Origin: an uncultured Selenomonadales bacterium
GTDB lineage: Bacteria; Bacillota; Negativicutes; Selenomonadales; Selenomonadaceae
Direction of reading: 5' to 3'
Length of the DNA stretch: 64,000 nucleotides
Assembly: GCA_937877565.1 (NCBI GenBank)
Contig: CALFJB010000035.1
Span: 1 to 64,000 of the forward strand
Positions 8,198 to 16,726 of this stretch are shown piece after piece. The stretch's first letter is position 1. Each line of letters begins with the position of its first letter. Below the pieces are notes generated by a model. The model was not told where the DNA came from, ran no database searches, and was given only the letters and a program-made list of their open reading frames with translations. Made by a program: the position numbers and the translations under genes.

Positions 8198-9066
8198 TTA
8201 AGAACACAAATCTAACGGCAAATCAGATATATCTTTCAGCCGCTTGCCGTCAATTAAATTATTCAGCATTTCAAAAATATCTTCGCGCCCGTGCTTTGAA
8301 TAATCCTTTATCGCGTCAATTAACTCATAAAGTGCAAAATGATAAACACAGTCAATATCGCCCGTACCAAGTGCAAAGACGCCAATCTTGACGGCAACGG
8401 CTCGCCGGTAACAACTACGATATGCGGCAAGCGTCCTTTTCGATTTCTGATTAAATTCAATGCTTCGGTACGGCTATTTTGAGCGCGGTCATTTCTCATA
8501 GTCCATTTGGCAGAAATTGAGGCGTGCAAAATTGGCTTGCCGCCGTTTTTCTTTCTTAAATCTGCCATTTGGCAAATTTCATCACTCACAAAATTTGTGC
8601 CGCTATTTATTTCAGCATCATCATAAAGTTTTCTATAAACGACAATATCCGGCGCAACTATATAATCGTTGCCAAGCGTCGTTGCAAGGAGCTTGTTTTG
8701 AGAAATTATTTCTGACAAATAGGCTAAATGCTCGTACTGTGCAAAATCTGAAGTTTTGATATTACTTTGGTTGCCCAAATTTAAAATTTCCCAATTACCC
8801 GGGCGAAGGTGTTGCAAAAGCGGAAAGGTTTTTTCTAAAAAATTCATTGTAACTTTTTCAAATAAATTTCCTGAAGTCTGCCCTTTTAATTTTGTGCCGA
8901 CTGTAGCACTTAATTTTTCGGCTACAATTTTTGCAATGGCTACTGAAGGCGCGTTGCTTGAATCTGCGTTTGATGCAATTCCGTTTGGCGACAAATTTAA
9001 AATTTGGTTTTCAACTATCAATTTGTGATAATTTTTTCTTTCGTCAAGGATTATTGATTTTTCCAT
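8198..9066 (-). pseudogene. NgoMIV-like type II restriction endonuclease, frameshifted
   Basis: The frame open from 9066 has PDIVVYR, HASISAKWTMR and DRAQNSRTEALNLIRNRKGR, which I recognise as the NgoMIV family (PD-(D/E)XK fold, GCCGGC cutters; family knowledge). After PSRLAS the open frame turns to unrelated residues and stops at 8320. Shifting by one base at the A run 8375-8377 (T run on the coding strand) restores FALGTGDIDCVYHFALYEL and an acidic tail to a stop at 8198. The restored length is 289 aa, close to NgoMIV. One T has apparently been lost. The start overlaps the methylase by 23 bases. Real inactivation or a sequencing error are both possible. Confidence 0.85.
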
Positions 9067-10003
9067 TTTCGAGACATCTCCGAATTTCTAAACCGACTTT
9101 TTCGGCAACCGGCGGCGGAAAAGCATTGCCAATCATTCTGCAAGCCACAGTTTTTTTATTGCCAAAATTCCATTCCGGCGGAAAACCTTGAATAAGTGCA
9201 AGCATTTCTTTTGTAAGACGCGGTAAGCCTACAAAATTTTCGTCAGGAACATCATTTGCAACGCCGTTGCCGTCAACGCCAATTTCAGCCCACGCCTTTT
9301 TGGCGCGTACAGGTCCCAAATCTGCGCCGCCGTGCTTTTTACTGCCGCCAACTATCGTAGGAGCGATTTTATTTGCATTTTTAGCCCATTCTTCCGCGCC
9401 TTTCCAATTTTTGGCACTCATCAGCGGTTTTAATAATTCGCCAACAGTTAATGGCGCGTTTTTGTCAGATTCAGGATACTTAAAAATTCCGCGTTCATCA
9501 TTTTTTATTCCAACAATTACAACACGCGGGCGAAGTTGAGAAACGCCGAAATCTGACGCATTTAACAATTTAATTTGCACTTTATAACCGAGTTTCTCTA
9601 TTGACTGCAAAATAAAATTTCGGTATTCGTCAAATTTTTTATCCAGAAAGCCGCGCACATTTTCAAGCATAACCGCACGAGGATTTATTTCAGAAATTAG
9701 GCGCAATGCTTCAGGAAATAAATCGCGTTCATCATTTTTACCCAACTGTTTCGACGCTACAGAAAAAGGCGGACACGGTACGCCGCCCGCCAATAAATCT
9801 GCGCCTTTATAAATTTTACCGTCAAAATTATGCACGTCTTCACAAATTACATTCCAATTTGGGCGATTTTTTTTCAATACCGCGCAATAATCTTTTTCAT
9901 ACTCTACAAGTGCAACGTGAGAAAATCCTGCGCGTTCCAATCCTAAAGCTTGTCCGCCCGCGCCCGCGCATATTTCAACGCACGAAAAATTTTTACATTC
10001 CAT
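9044..10003 (-). CDS. DNA (cytosine-5) methyltransferase
   Basis: C5-cytosine methylase, 319 aa, the protecting partner of the NgoMIV-like enzyme, which follows it with overlap. Conserved motifs in order: I (EICAGAGGQALGLERAGF), IV with the catalytic Cys (GGVPCPPFS), VI (MLENVRGF), VIII (QLRPRVVIVGI), and IX/X towards the end (LALIQGFPPEW and RMIGNAFPPPVAEKVG). The target domain lies at about 180-255. The expected target is GCCGGC if it matches its partner (inference). Its ATG overlaps the stop of the SHMT-like gene by 11 bases, so it is translated from the ABC operon mRNA. Confidence 0.92.
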   Translation of the reverse strand: MECKNFSCVEICAGAGGQALGLERAGFSHVALVEYEKDYCAVLKKNRPNWNVICEDVHNFDGKIYKGADLLAGGVPCPPFSVASKQLGKNDERDLFPEALRLISEINPRAVMLENVRGFLDKKFDEYRNFILQSIEKLGYKVQIKLLNASDFGVSQLRPRVVIVGIKNDERGIFKYPESDKNAPLTVGELLKPLMSAKNWKGAEEWAKNANKIAPTIVGGSKKHGGADLGPVRAKKAWAEIGVDGNGVANDVPDENFVGLPRLTKEMLALIQGFPPEWNFGNKKTVACRMIGNAFPPPVAEKVGLEIRRCLENGKINNP

Positions 10004-11279
10004 AAATCATAGTTTTCATAATTAAATCGGCGTCGCGTTCCTTGATAATTTCTTCAGCCGGCAACCAATCTTCAGCGAATAGTGGCAAGCCTTCAATTAT
10101 TTCTTTGACGACTTTGGCAACTGAATTTATTGCTGCCGAATCTTGCCGAGATTTTAAAAATTCGCCTAACGTCAAGCCAACTGTAAATATATCTTCTTCA
10201 AAAAGCCCGCGTGTTGTTGGATCTAAACTTGACAATCTTAAAATTGGGTAGGAAATTGATGCGTCGGAAGTCATTAAAGTTTCAGCTTTTACCAAAAGTC
10301 CCGCTTGTTCCAATTTTGCAACTGCTGAATCAACGTTAATATTTTCCGGCAACTTCGCCAATACCAAATGATTTTCCGTGTTAGCCCAAATTGTTTCAAT
10401 TCCTGCCTTTTGCAAGCCTTTTTCAAGTGCCTTTGCATTGTCCATAACCGCCTGCGCGTATTCTTGAAATTCTGGGCAAGAAACTTCATGAAAAGTTATC
10501 GCCAACGCCGCCATAACATTTTTTTTCAGTGAGGCGTGTCCCGTTTCAATGACAGTTTTTTCTAACAAGTCCGCTAAATTTTTTCTGCATAAAATAATAC
10601 CGCTCTGCGGACCGTGCAAGCCATCACTTCCTGAAAAAGTTGAAACATCTGAATAGGGCACGGCTGAAGGAATTAATCCGGCGGCAGTAAGTCCCGCGTT
10701 TTGCCCCAAGTCTACCCAAAGTATCGCTCCAACTTCATCTGCAATATCGCGCATTTTTTGATAGTTGATATTGTGCGGGTAATTCGTCGGCGAAAAAATT
10801 ATAAGGCGCGGCTTATGTTTCAACGCCAAATATCTTACCTTGTCATAATTTAATTTCAAATTGTGCGGCTCAACTGCGAAATTTACAAAATTATATTTCA
10901 TCTGTTCGCCGGTGCAATGTTCACTTTTGCGAAGGTTGAAAGATAAAATCTTATCGCCGGTTTTCGCCAACGCCAATAAAACGACACGCGACGCCGCAAC
11001 AGGATTTCCAAGCCTCAAAATTGCGTGTTCAGCTTTAAAAAGTTTGCAAGCGCGTTCAACTGCAAGCTGTTCAATTCGGCTGTAATGTTCAAGCGCGTTG
11101 TGTCCAATAAAATCATTACCTAACGCACTGCCTTTTAAATATTGCGACAACGGCGACGCGGCGTTATCAGTTGGAATTAGTGACAGCGTGGAAAGTTGCC
11201 TGTCCAGTGAAAATTTTAAAACCTTGCACAATTCAGGATCAAATTGTTGCAGTTGTTTAAATAGTTTGTTGCCCAGCAT
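9993..11279 (-). CDS. SHMT/SelA-like fold-type I protein lacking the PLP lysine
   Basis: 428 aa, related to serine hydroxymethyltransferase and other fold-type I PLP enzymes. Matching blocks are HKPRLIIFSPTNYPHN, ADEVGAILWVDLGQNAGL and DVSTFSGSDGLHGPQSG. In SHMT the last block is TTTTHKTLRGPRGG and in SelA FSGDKLLGGPQ; in both alignments the Schiff-base lysine falls on D219 here. D190, which would bind the pyridine nitrogen, is kept, while the following His is Gln193. It may not use PLP, may use another base, or may be a binding protein. It lies between a GntP-like permease and the methylase in the cobalamin-controlled unit; substrate unknown. Confidence 0.75.
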   Translation of the reverse strand: MLGNKLFKQLQQFDPELCKVLKFSLDRQLSTLSLIPTDNAASPLSQYLKGSALGNDFIGHNALEHYSRIEQLAVERACKLFKAEHAILRLGNPVAASRVVLLALAKTGDKILSFNLRKSEHCTGEQMKYNFVNFAVEPHNLKLNYDKVRYLALKHKPRLIIFSPTNYPHNINYQKMRDIADEVGAILWVDLGQNAGLTAAGLIPSAVPYSDVSTFSGSDGLHGPQSGIILCRKNLADLLEKTVIETGHASLKKNVMAALAITFHEVSCPEFQEYAQAVMDNAKALEKGLQKAGIETIWANTENHLVLAKLPENINVDSAVAKLEQAGLLVKAETLMTSDASISYPILRLSSLDPTTRGLFEEDIFTVGLTLGEFLKSRQDSAAINSVAKVVKEIIEGLPLFAEDWLPAEEIIKERDADLIMKTMIYGM

Positions 11280-11300
11280 AAAATTCCGCCTTTCTAGTTT

Positions 11301-12716
11301 TTAAGCAATTCCCGTCAACATATAAAATAAAATGCACAGGAACGGTATGAAAAATTTTATTCCCAGCAAAACGATAATATCGAAGTAAGATTCTTTGTGA
11401 GTGAGTCCGCAAATTGCCAAAAGTGTTACAAGTGCGCCGCAATGTGGCACGGGATCAATTCCAACTGACGCAATGGCAACTATTCTATGCAACGCCTCAA
11501 GTGAAATTCCCTGCGCGACCGCCATTTGCGCCCATTGTTCGCCTAACATTGAAAGTGCGATTGTCAAGCCGCCGGATGCCGAGCCGGTAATTCCGCACAT
11601 TATATTTGTTGTGACGACGGCAGAAACTAACGGTCCCGCGCTATCGCCAATCGTTACCAAAATTGCTTTTATCGGTAAAAATCCATGCAAAGATACCATA
11701 ACGCTACCAAAGGCAAATCCTGACGCAACATTTAAAACCGCCGCACAACTTGACGCCGCGCCAAAGTTTATTGTCTCCAAAAGATTTTCACGTTTTGAAA
11801 TGTAACGTTTACGCCCAATGTACGCCGCCGCAAAACTGCTGACAATCAACGCAACACTGATTGACCAAATTGCTTTAACTTTGCCGACACTGCCCGCCAA
11901 TAAAGTAAGTTGCAAGGGCAAAAATTTTTCTAAGCTTGATTCGTCCCAGTGAAAGCCCCATTCCCAGTTGAACGGGTTGCTCAAAATAATATTTATCACG
12001 ATAACCATTAAAAGCGGTACAAGTGCAAATTGCCATTGTGGAAGAGTGCGATCGCGTTGTTGTTTTTGTGCAATTTCGCCGCCGTAACCTTCGCCTTTCG
12101 CTTTTAAAGACTTTGCACGAAATGTAATCCAGCCCATAGCCGCGCCCAAAAATAAAATCGTGGCGAAAATTCCCACGCCTATACCTGCCCAAGTTGTAGT
12201 CCCAAAATATGACGACGGTATAATATTTTGAATTTGTGGAGTGCCGGGCAGTGCAACCATTGCAAAAGAAAAAATTCCCATCCATAACGTTGCAGGTAAT
12301 AATTTTTTCGGTATGTCAGCTTTTCTGAAAATTTCCGCGCCGAACGGGTACATTACAAACGCAACTACAAAGACGCTCAAGCCGCCGTATGTTAAAGCCG
12401 CGCAACCTAAAATTACTGCCAAAATTGCGCGTTGTTCACCAAGTAACGAAATAATTTTTGCGGCAATGGCAGACGCTAAGCCGCCTTTTTCCATTAACCT
12501 TGCGAAAACTGCGCCAAATAAAAACACGGGGTAATAAGTTTTGGTGTACTCTGCCAGCCGCGTCATATAAAGTTCGCTGTACGTCGGCATTATTCCAAAT
12601 TCGCTTAAAATCGCCGCCACTATCGCAAAAAACGGCGCAATTAAAATTATTGACCAGCCGCGATACGCCGCGAACATCAGCCCAATTATTGCGATAAAAA
12701 TACAAAAAGTTTCCAA
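11301..12716 (-). CDS. GntP-like permease
   Basis: Polytopic inner-membrane protein, about 471 aa with roughly 12 hydrophobic segments. The motif ITGSASGGLTIALSML near the last third and DPVPHCGALVTLL match the GntP gluconate/organic-acid symporter family. The likely start is TTG at 12716, since GGAGTC lies upstream; the ATG at 12734 precedes that site and is less likely. It follows a long inverted repeat after the binding-protein gene and is 21 bases before the SHMT-like gene, so permease and SHMT-like protein may handle the same hydroxy- or amino-acid (inference). Confidence 0.8.
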   Translation of the reverse strand: METFCIFIAIIGLMFAAYRGWSIILIAPFFAIVAAILSEFGIMPTYSELYMTRLAEYTKTYYPVFLFGAVFARLMEKGGLASAIAAKIISLLGEQRAILAVILGCAALTYGGLSVFVVAFVMYPFGAEIFRKADIPKKLLPATLWMGIFSFAMVALPGTPQIQNIIPSSYFGTTTWAGIGVGIFATILFLGAAMGWITFRAKSLKAKGEGYGGEIAQKQQRDRTLPQWQFALVPLLMVIVINIILSNPFNWEWGFHWDESSLEKFLPLQLTLLAGSVGKVKAIWSISVALIVSSFAAAYIGRKRYISKRENLLETINFGAASSCAAVLNVASGFAFGSVMVSLHGFLPIKAILVTIGDSAGPLVSAVVTTNIMCGITGSASGGLTIALSMLGEQWAQMAVAQGISLEALHRIVAIASVGIDPVPHCGALVTLLAICGLTHKESYFDIIVLLGIKFFIPFLCILFYMLTGIA

Positions 12717-12738
12717 GTAAAAGACTCCAATCATTTAC

Positions 12739-12828
12739 AAAAAATTAAGCTCTATGAATTTTCCAAATTTCTCTAATCAAAATAAAAAATCCTGCTTAGA
12801 GTTCGGAAAATTTAGAGCCTAATTTTTT
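12739..12828 (-). terminator. Long imperfect hairpin between binding protein and permease genes
   Basis: Arms of about 25 bases at 12739-12764 and 12805-12828 pair with a two-base bulge, and inner segments CTCTAA and TTAGAG extend the stem. On the minus strand the 3' arm ends in six T, so it may act as a partial terminator inside the operon, lowering transcription of the permease, SHMT-like, methylase and ATPase genes. The function is inferred from structure only. Confidence 0.5.
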
Positions 12829-12850
12829 ATTCATCACTAAAAGGAAAAAT

Positions 12851-12885
12851 CCCTAACCACTAGCCCCTATTCACTAGCCACTAAT
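12851..12885. repeat. Five heptamer repeats (CNCTARN)
   Basis: Units CCCTAAC, CACTAGC, CCCTATT, CACTAGC, CACTAAT run without gaps. The last unit covers the stop codon of the binding-protein gene. Two more five-unit arrays of the same period occur at 41065 and 42967. Confidence 0.8.
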
Positions 12886-14464
12886 TCGCCGGTTTAATTA
12901 AATTCGTAATCCAATAATAATCTGACGGGTACATTTTGACGCCGGAAACATATTTAGCGTTAATGATATTCGTTTGAGGATAGCCGAAGAATAAAGACGC
13001 GCCGTCATTCAGTAAAATTTGTTGCAATTCAATAATTAAATCGCGGCGTTTAGTTTTGTCAAATTCCATTGAAAGTTGCTCAAGTACCGCGTCATATTGC
13101 GGATTGGAATAACCGCTGCCATTTTGCGGATTGTTGCCGTCAACATTTGTTTTCCAGTACCAACGCAGGAAAACTTCAGGATCGCCGGTGTTCGCCGTCG
13201 TAATGTTTGAAATTAACAAGTCATATTCGCCTTTAATTCCCATGTTGTCAATCAAATTATAATCGACGGTGTTAATTTTAATGTCAAATCCAAGTTTCTT
13301 TAAATCAGCTTGAACGGCTTCAGCATACAGCGGCAATTCTGCGCGAGAATTATAAACTACAAAATCAAGCGTCAAATTTCTGCCGTCTTTGTCTAAAATT
13401 CCGTCGCCGTCAGAATCGCTCCAGCCTGCCTCTGCCAAAAGTTGTTTTGCGCGTTCAGGATTGTAAGCGTTGGGGTCTGTCAACTGATTAAAACCATAAT
13501 CTAAAGACGGCGGCACGGGAGCTTTACCGGGAATGAATGTACCTTTCAATAAAATATCGTTGTAAGTTTCACGGTCACAGCCGGAAATTAAAGCCGCTCT
13601 AACGTTTGCATCGCTCAAAATGTGGTCGGGATTCTGATTTAACCGCGCCAAAACTACGCGCAGTGATGAAATTTCATCGACGTTAAATTTGTCGTTGCCT
13701 TTGAAAATTTCAATATCGCCCGCCGCAATATTTACAGCAACGTCAACATCGCCCGCTTGCAGAGCCATTGCGCGGGTATTGGGGTCGTCAATCGAAGGAA
13801 TTTCAACTGTTTGGTAAGGAACTGCGCCATCCCAATAATTTTCATTGCGTTTCATTACGGCGCGTTCTTTTACGAAACTTTCAACCGTGTAAGGACCCGT
13901 ACAAATTGGTCCTTCCTTTGAAAAATCTCTGCCCGCAGTTTCGGCGGCAACGTCAACAATTATGAAAAGCGGGTCGGCAAGATAACCGGGCATACCGGGC
14001 AACGGCTTTGTAGTTTGAATAATTAAATTTTGTCCGTCCGCGTCGATTGAAACATATTCAAAGAAAGTTGCGGCGCGGGCATTTTTTGCAAAGGCGCGTT
14101 CGATTGATTGTTTAACCGCGTCTGCAGTCAAAGCGTCGCCGTTTGAAAATTTCACGTTGTCACGAATTTTAAAAGTCCAAGTTAAATGGTCGTCGCTGAC
14201 GCTCCAACTTTCGGCAAGCCACGGCTGAATATTCATTTTTTCATCAAACTTTGTTAAACATTCGCCGAGACCGTAGCGCATAACTACCCAGCCGAAATAA
14301 TTTTGCGTAGGCTCAAGCGTGTCTGCAAAATTTGTTACACCAACTTTTAAAACGTTGGGATCGCCGCCTTTGGTACTGCCACCGCCATTTTCACCGCCAC
14401 AACCTGTAAGTAAAATTCCTGTTGCCGCTACTGCCGCCAAAAGTTTTTTCCATTTAAAAAGCAT
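12881..14464 (-). CDS. Opp/Nik-type substrate-binding lipoprotein
   Basis: Extracytoplasmic binding protein of the SBP_bac_5 family, 527 aa. It has a lipoprotein signal with lipobox LLTGC near residue 20, then a Gly/Ser linker. Family blocks include YGLGECLTKFDEKMNIQPWLAESW, YTVESFVKERAVMKRNENYW and LNQNPDHILSDANVRAAL. GGAG precedes the ATG at 14464; the frame upstream to 14515 lacks a start signal. The YGLGECL region resembles nickel/metallophore-binding members more than general peptide binders, which with the cobalamin riboswitch suggests cobalt or nickel uptake; peptides remain possible. Confidence 0.88.
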   Translation of the reverse strand: MLFKWKKLLAAVAATGILLTGCGGENGGGSTKGGDPNVLKVGVTNFADTLEPTQNYFGWVVMRYGLGECLTKFDEKMNIQPWLAESWSVSDDHLTWTFKIRDNVKFSNGDALTADAVKQSIERAFAKNARAATFFEYVSIDADGQNLIIQTTKPLPGMPGYLADPLFIIVDVAAETAGRDFSKEGPICTGPYTVESFVKERAVMKRNENYWDGAVPYQTVEIPSIDDPNTRAMALQAGDVDVAVNIAAGDIEIFKGNDKFNVDEISSLRVVLARLNQNPDHILSDANVRAALISGCDRETYNDILLKGTFIPGKAPVPPSLDYGFNQLTDPNAYNPERAKQLLAEAGWSDSDGDGILDKDGRNLTLDFVVYNSRAELPLYAEAVQADLKKLGFDIKINTVDYNLIDNMGIKGEYDLLISNITTANTGDPEVFLRWYWKTNVDGNNPQNGSGYSNPQYDAVLEQLSMEFDKTKRRDLIIELQQILLNDGASLFFGYPQTNIINAKYVSGVKMYPSDYYWITNLIKPAN

Positions 14465-14618
14465 TGTAAAAACTCCTTTATAAAAATTTTTGTATAATTT
14501 TTTTTGAATTAACACAAGCGGCTACTTGAAAAAATTTGCGCCGCCGTTTTTTAAAATTTAAAATTTCCCAAAAATTTAATCGCTGAAATTTTCCAATGAA
14601 CACAGAAATAATTAAAAA

Positions 14619-15434
14619 CTATTCTTGACGCGGGTCAAGTACGTCGCGCAGGGCGTCTCCCCACAAATTAAATATCGCCACTACTATAAAAATCGCCATT
14701 CCTGGATAAATCATCAGCCAAGGCGCAGTTTGAATATATTGCCGCCCTTCGTTCAGCATTAAGCCCCATTCCGGCGTTGGCGGTTGTGCGCCGAATCCCA
14801 AAAATGACAAACCCGCAATTTCCATCATCATTGTACCAATATCCATTGCGCCGGTTATTACTACCATTGGCAAAATATTTGGCAGAATGTGACGCTGCAA
14901 AATATTTATCGTCTTCGTGCCGTTGACTTGCGCCGCAATTATAAAATCGTTGTTACGCAATTTTATTACCAAACTGCGAACAAGCCGCGCATATTTCGCC
15001 CAACCGACAATTAAAAGCGCAATGATTGTATTTGCGATTGAACCGCCCAAAATTCCCGCAATGGCAATAGCCAACACGACGCCCGGAAATGATAACATCA
15101 TATCTGCAAGCCGCATTAAAATTACTTCAACCATTCCGCCGAAATATCCCGACGCAATACCAACTACAACTCCAACAATCGCCAATAAAATTACAAGGCA
15201 AATCGTCATAAAAAGCGAAACTTGCGTACCTGCGATTATTCTTGACAAAGTGTCGCGTCCTAATTTATCAGTGCCGAGTAAATGTTCAGCTGACGGCGTT
15301 TGTAAAACATTTCTCATATTGCCGTCATACGGGTCTTGAGGTGCAAGGTACGGCGCAAATATCGCCACGAACAAAATTAAAATTACAAGCAAGCTGTAAA
15401 ACGAAAATAATTTGTGCGTCTTTATAAATTCCAT
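14619..15434 (-). CDS. Opp/Nik-type ABC permease, C-like
   Basis: Inner-membrane permease, 271 aa with about six membrane segments. It has the OppC/NikC N-terminal pattern AIFAPYLAPQDPYDGN, LLGTDKLGRDTLSRI (GTDxxGRD block) and the EAA-type loop VNGTKTINILQRHILPNILPM that contacts the ATPases. Its ATG overlaps the stop of the preceding permease (TAATG), so the pair is coupled. A gap of about 150 bases separates it from the binding-protein gene; it is AT-rich and I see no convincing terminator there. Confidence 0.93.
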   Translation of the reverse strand: MEFIKTHKLFSFYSLLVILILFVAIFAPYLAPQDPYDGNMRNVLQTPSAEHLLGTDKLGRDTLSRIIAGTQVSLFMTICLVILLAIVGVVVGIASGYFGGMVEVILMRLADMMLSFPGVVLAIAIAGILGGSIANTIIALLIVGWAKYARLVRSLVIKLRNNDFIIAAQVNGTKTINILQRHILPNILPMVVITGAMDIGTMMMEIAGLSFLGFGAQPPTPEWGLMLNEGRQYIQTAPWLMIYPGMAIFIVVAIFNLWGDALRDVLDPRQE

Positions 15435-16387
15435 TACTGCGCCGTCCCCTTTCTAAGTTTTGGATCAAGGTAAGTGTAAGATAAATCTACCAAAAAATTT
15501 ATGAACATATACGCAACCGCTATCCAAAGTACAAATCCTTCAATCAGTGGATAATCCCGCATCATTATTGCGCGTACCGCCATGTTTCCAATTCCAGGCC
15601 AGCTGAAAACTATTTCGATAACTGCCACGCCGCCCAGTAGCCAGCCGATTGACATTCCCAAAAGTGTTATCAGCGGCAAAACTGCATTTGGCAAAATGTG
15701 TTTCCATAAAATTGCACTTTCGCTTAAGCCACGCGCCCGCGCTCCAATTACGTAATCTTGATGCAATTCGTCCAAAATTACCGTCCGCACTTGCCGAACA
15801 TATTTTGTTGATTGATAAATTGCCAAAGTTACCGCCGGTAAAATTATTCCGTTCAAAGTTACGGTAGAGCTTGCTATTGGAAACCAGCCCAATTTTAAGC
15901 CGAAAATGTATAATAAAATCAAGCCCAGCCAAAAATTTGGCATTGAAACGCCGATAAATGAAAAAAATCTAACCAAATAATCTTGCCATTTGTTTTGATG
16001 AATTGCCGACCAAATTCCCAGCGGCAACGATATTATCAGTACAAAAATTATCGTCGTAAATGCTAAAAGTACCGTGCCTACAAATCCTTCTGAAAGTTTG
16101 TCAAATACAGGTTTTTTCGCAGAATATGACATTCCCATATCGCCGTGCAAAATTCCAATTACCCAATTTCCGTACTGTACCAAAAACGGCTTATCGAGTC
16201 CCAATTCTGCGCGAGTTTTTTCTAAAACTTCTTCAGAAACGATTGTGTCCGCTGATTCTAAAAGCATTGCAACGGGATCGCCCGGCGCAAGGTACGCTAG
16301 GCAAAATGTTAAAAAACTTACGCCAACTAAAGTTATCAGCATTTGTAAAAATCTGTTCGCTAAACGGTTCAAATTTTCCACTTCCAA
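15434..16387 (-). CDS. Opp/Nik-type ABC permease, B-like
   Basis: First structural gene of the importer unit, about 317 aa with six membrane segments. It shows the OppB/NikB pattern FLAYLAPGDPVAMLL and the loop ARGLSESAILWKHILPNAVLPL followed by GGVAVIEIVFSWPGIG. I take TTG at 16387 as start because GAGGAA lies upstream; a GTG at 16381 is also possible, and the frame further upstream lies in the riboswitch expression platform. The ribosome site itself is in the 3' arm of a small hairpin (16391-16409), so start access is probably part of the switch. Confidence 0.9.
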   Translation of the reverse strand: MEVENLNRLANRFLQMLITLVGVSFLTFCLAYLAPGDPVAMLLESADTIVSEEVLEKTRAELGLDKPFLVQYGNWVIGILHGDMGMSYSAKKPVFDKLSEGFVGTVLLAFTTIIFVLIISLPLGIWSAIHQNKWQDYLVRFFSFIGVSMPNFWLGLILLYIFGLKLGWFPIASSTVTLNGIILPAVTLAIYQSTKYVRQVRTVILDELHQDYVIGARARGLSESAILWKHILPNAVLPLITLLGMSIGWLLGGVAVIEIVFSWPGIGNMAVRAIMMRDYPLIEGFVLWIAVAYMFINFLVDLSYTYLDPKLRKGTAQ

Positions 16388-16447
16388 ATAAAAAAATTCC
16401 TCTGCGAAGGAGGAACAAATTAAAAAATCCGACAAACGCCGGAAATT
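16388..16447 (-). terminator. Riboswitch expression platform: two hairpins with T runs
   Basis: On the minus strand CCGGC/GTCGG with loop GTTT is followed by ATTTTTT, a terminator layout. Right after it TTCCTC and GAGGAA pair around seven bases and are followed by seven T; this second hairpin also contains the ribosome site of the first permease gene. Both are plausible outputs of the upstream cobalamin aptamer. Which is used is not decidable from sequence. Confidence 0.6.
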
Positions 16448-16507
16448 TAGGCGCAGTAAACGCCCAAAATCTCCTCCCCATCACTCGCAGGTCAAACGGC
16501 GATTGTT

Positions 16508-16656
16508 AATTAGGCAATTCTCCTGGCTTCAGGTCTTCGCTCGTCTGCGCCTTCTCAAGTTTTCACTCAATGACATTTTGCAGATTCGCTCGCTGTTACA
16601 GTGGCGGGACCGCTCCGGCTTGTACCGAATTCCTTATTGAGTCTTTCGACACCTAA
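16508..16656 (-). ncRNA. Cobalamin riboswitch aptamer
   Basis: Read on the minus strand, the conserved blocks appear in order: AGGTG at the 5' end, AAGGAATTCGGTACAAGCCGG, GCGGTCCCGCCACTGTAAC (the four-way junction core), GAGAAGGCGCAGACG, and the B12 box GAAGCCAGGAGAATTGCCT at the 3' end. Spacing matches the Rfam cobalamin class. It lies between a good promoter and the ABC permease gene and should switch the operon off when adenosylcobalamin is plentiful (class knowledge). Confidence 0.95.
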
Positions 16657-16687
16657 CCCAATCAATATTCAATTTTCAATAATTGCA

Positions 16688-16716
16688 ATTTTATCAATCG
16701 TTATAATTATTGTCAA
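16688..16716 (-). promoter_or_regulatory. Promoter of the riboswitch-controlled operon
   Basis: On the minus strand TTGACA (16716-16711), a 17-base spacer, and TAAAAT (16693-16688). Transcription would begin near 16681, about 25 bases before the aptamer. Confidence 0.75.
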
Positions 16717-16726
16717 CGAAATTTAT

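Noticed and set aside
8375..8377. Phase variation of the NgoMIV-like nuclease
   Set aside because: Runs of three to four bases are too short for typical slipped-strand switching; deletion or sequence error is simpler.
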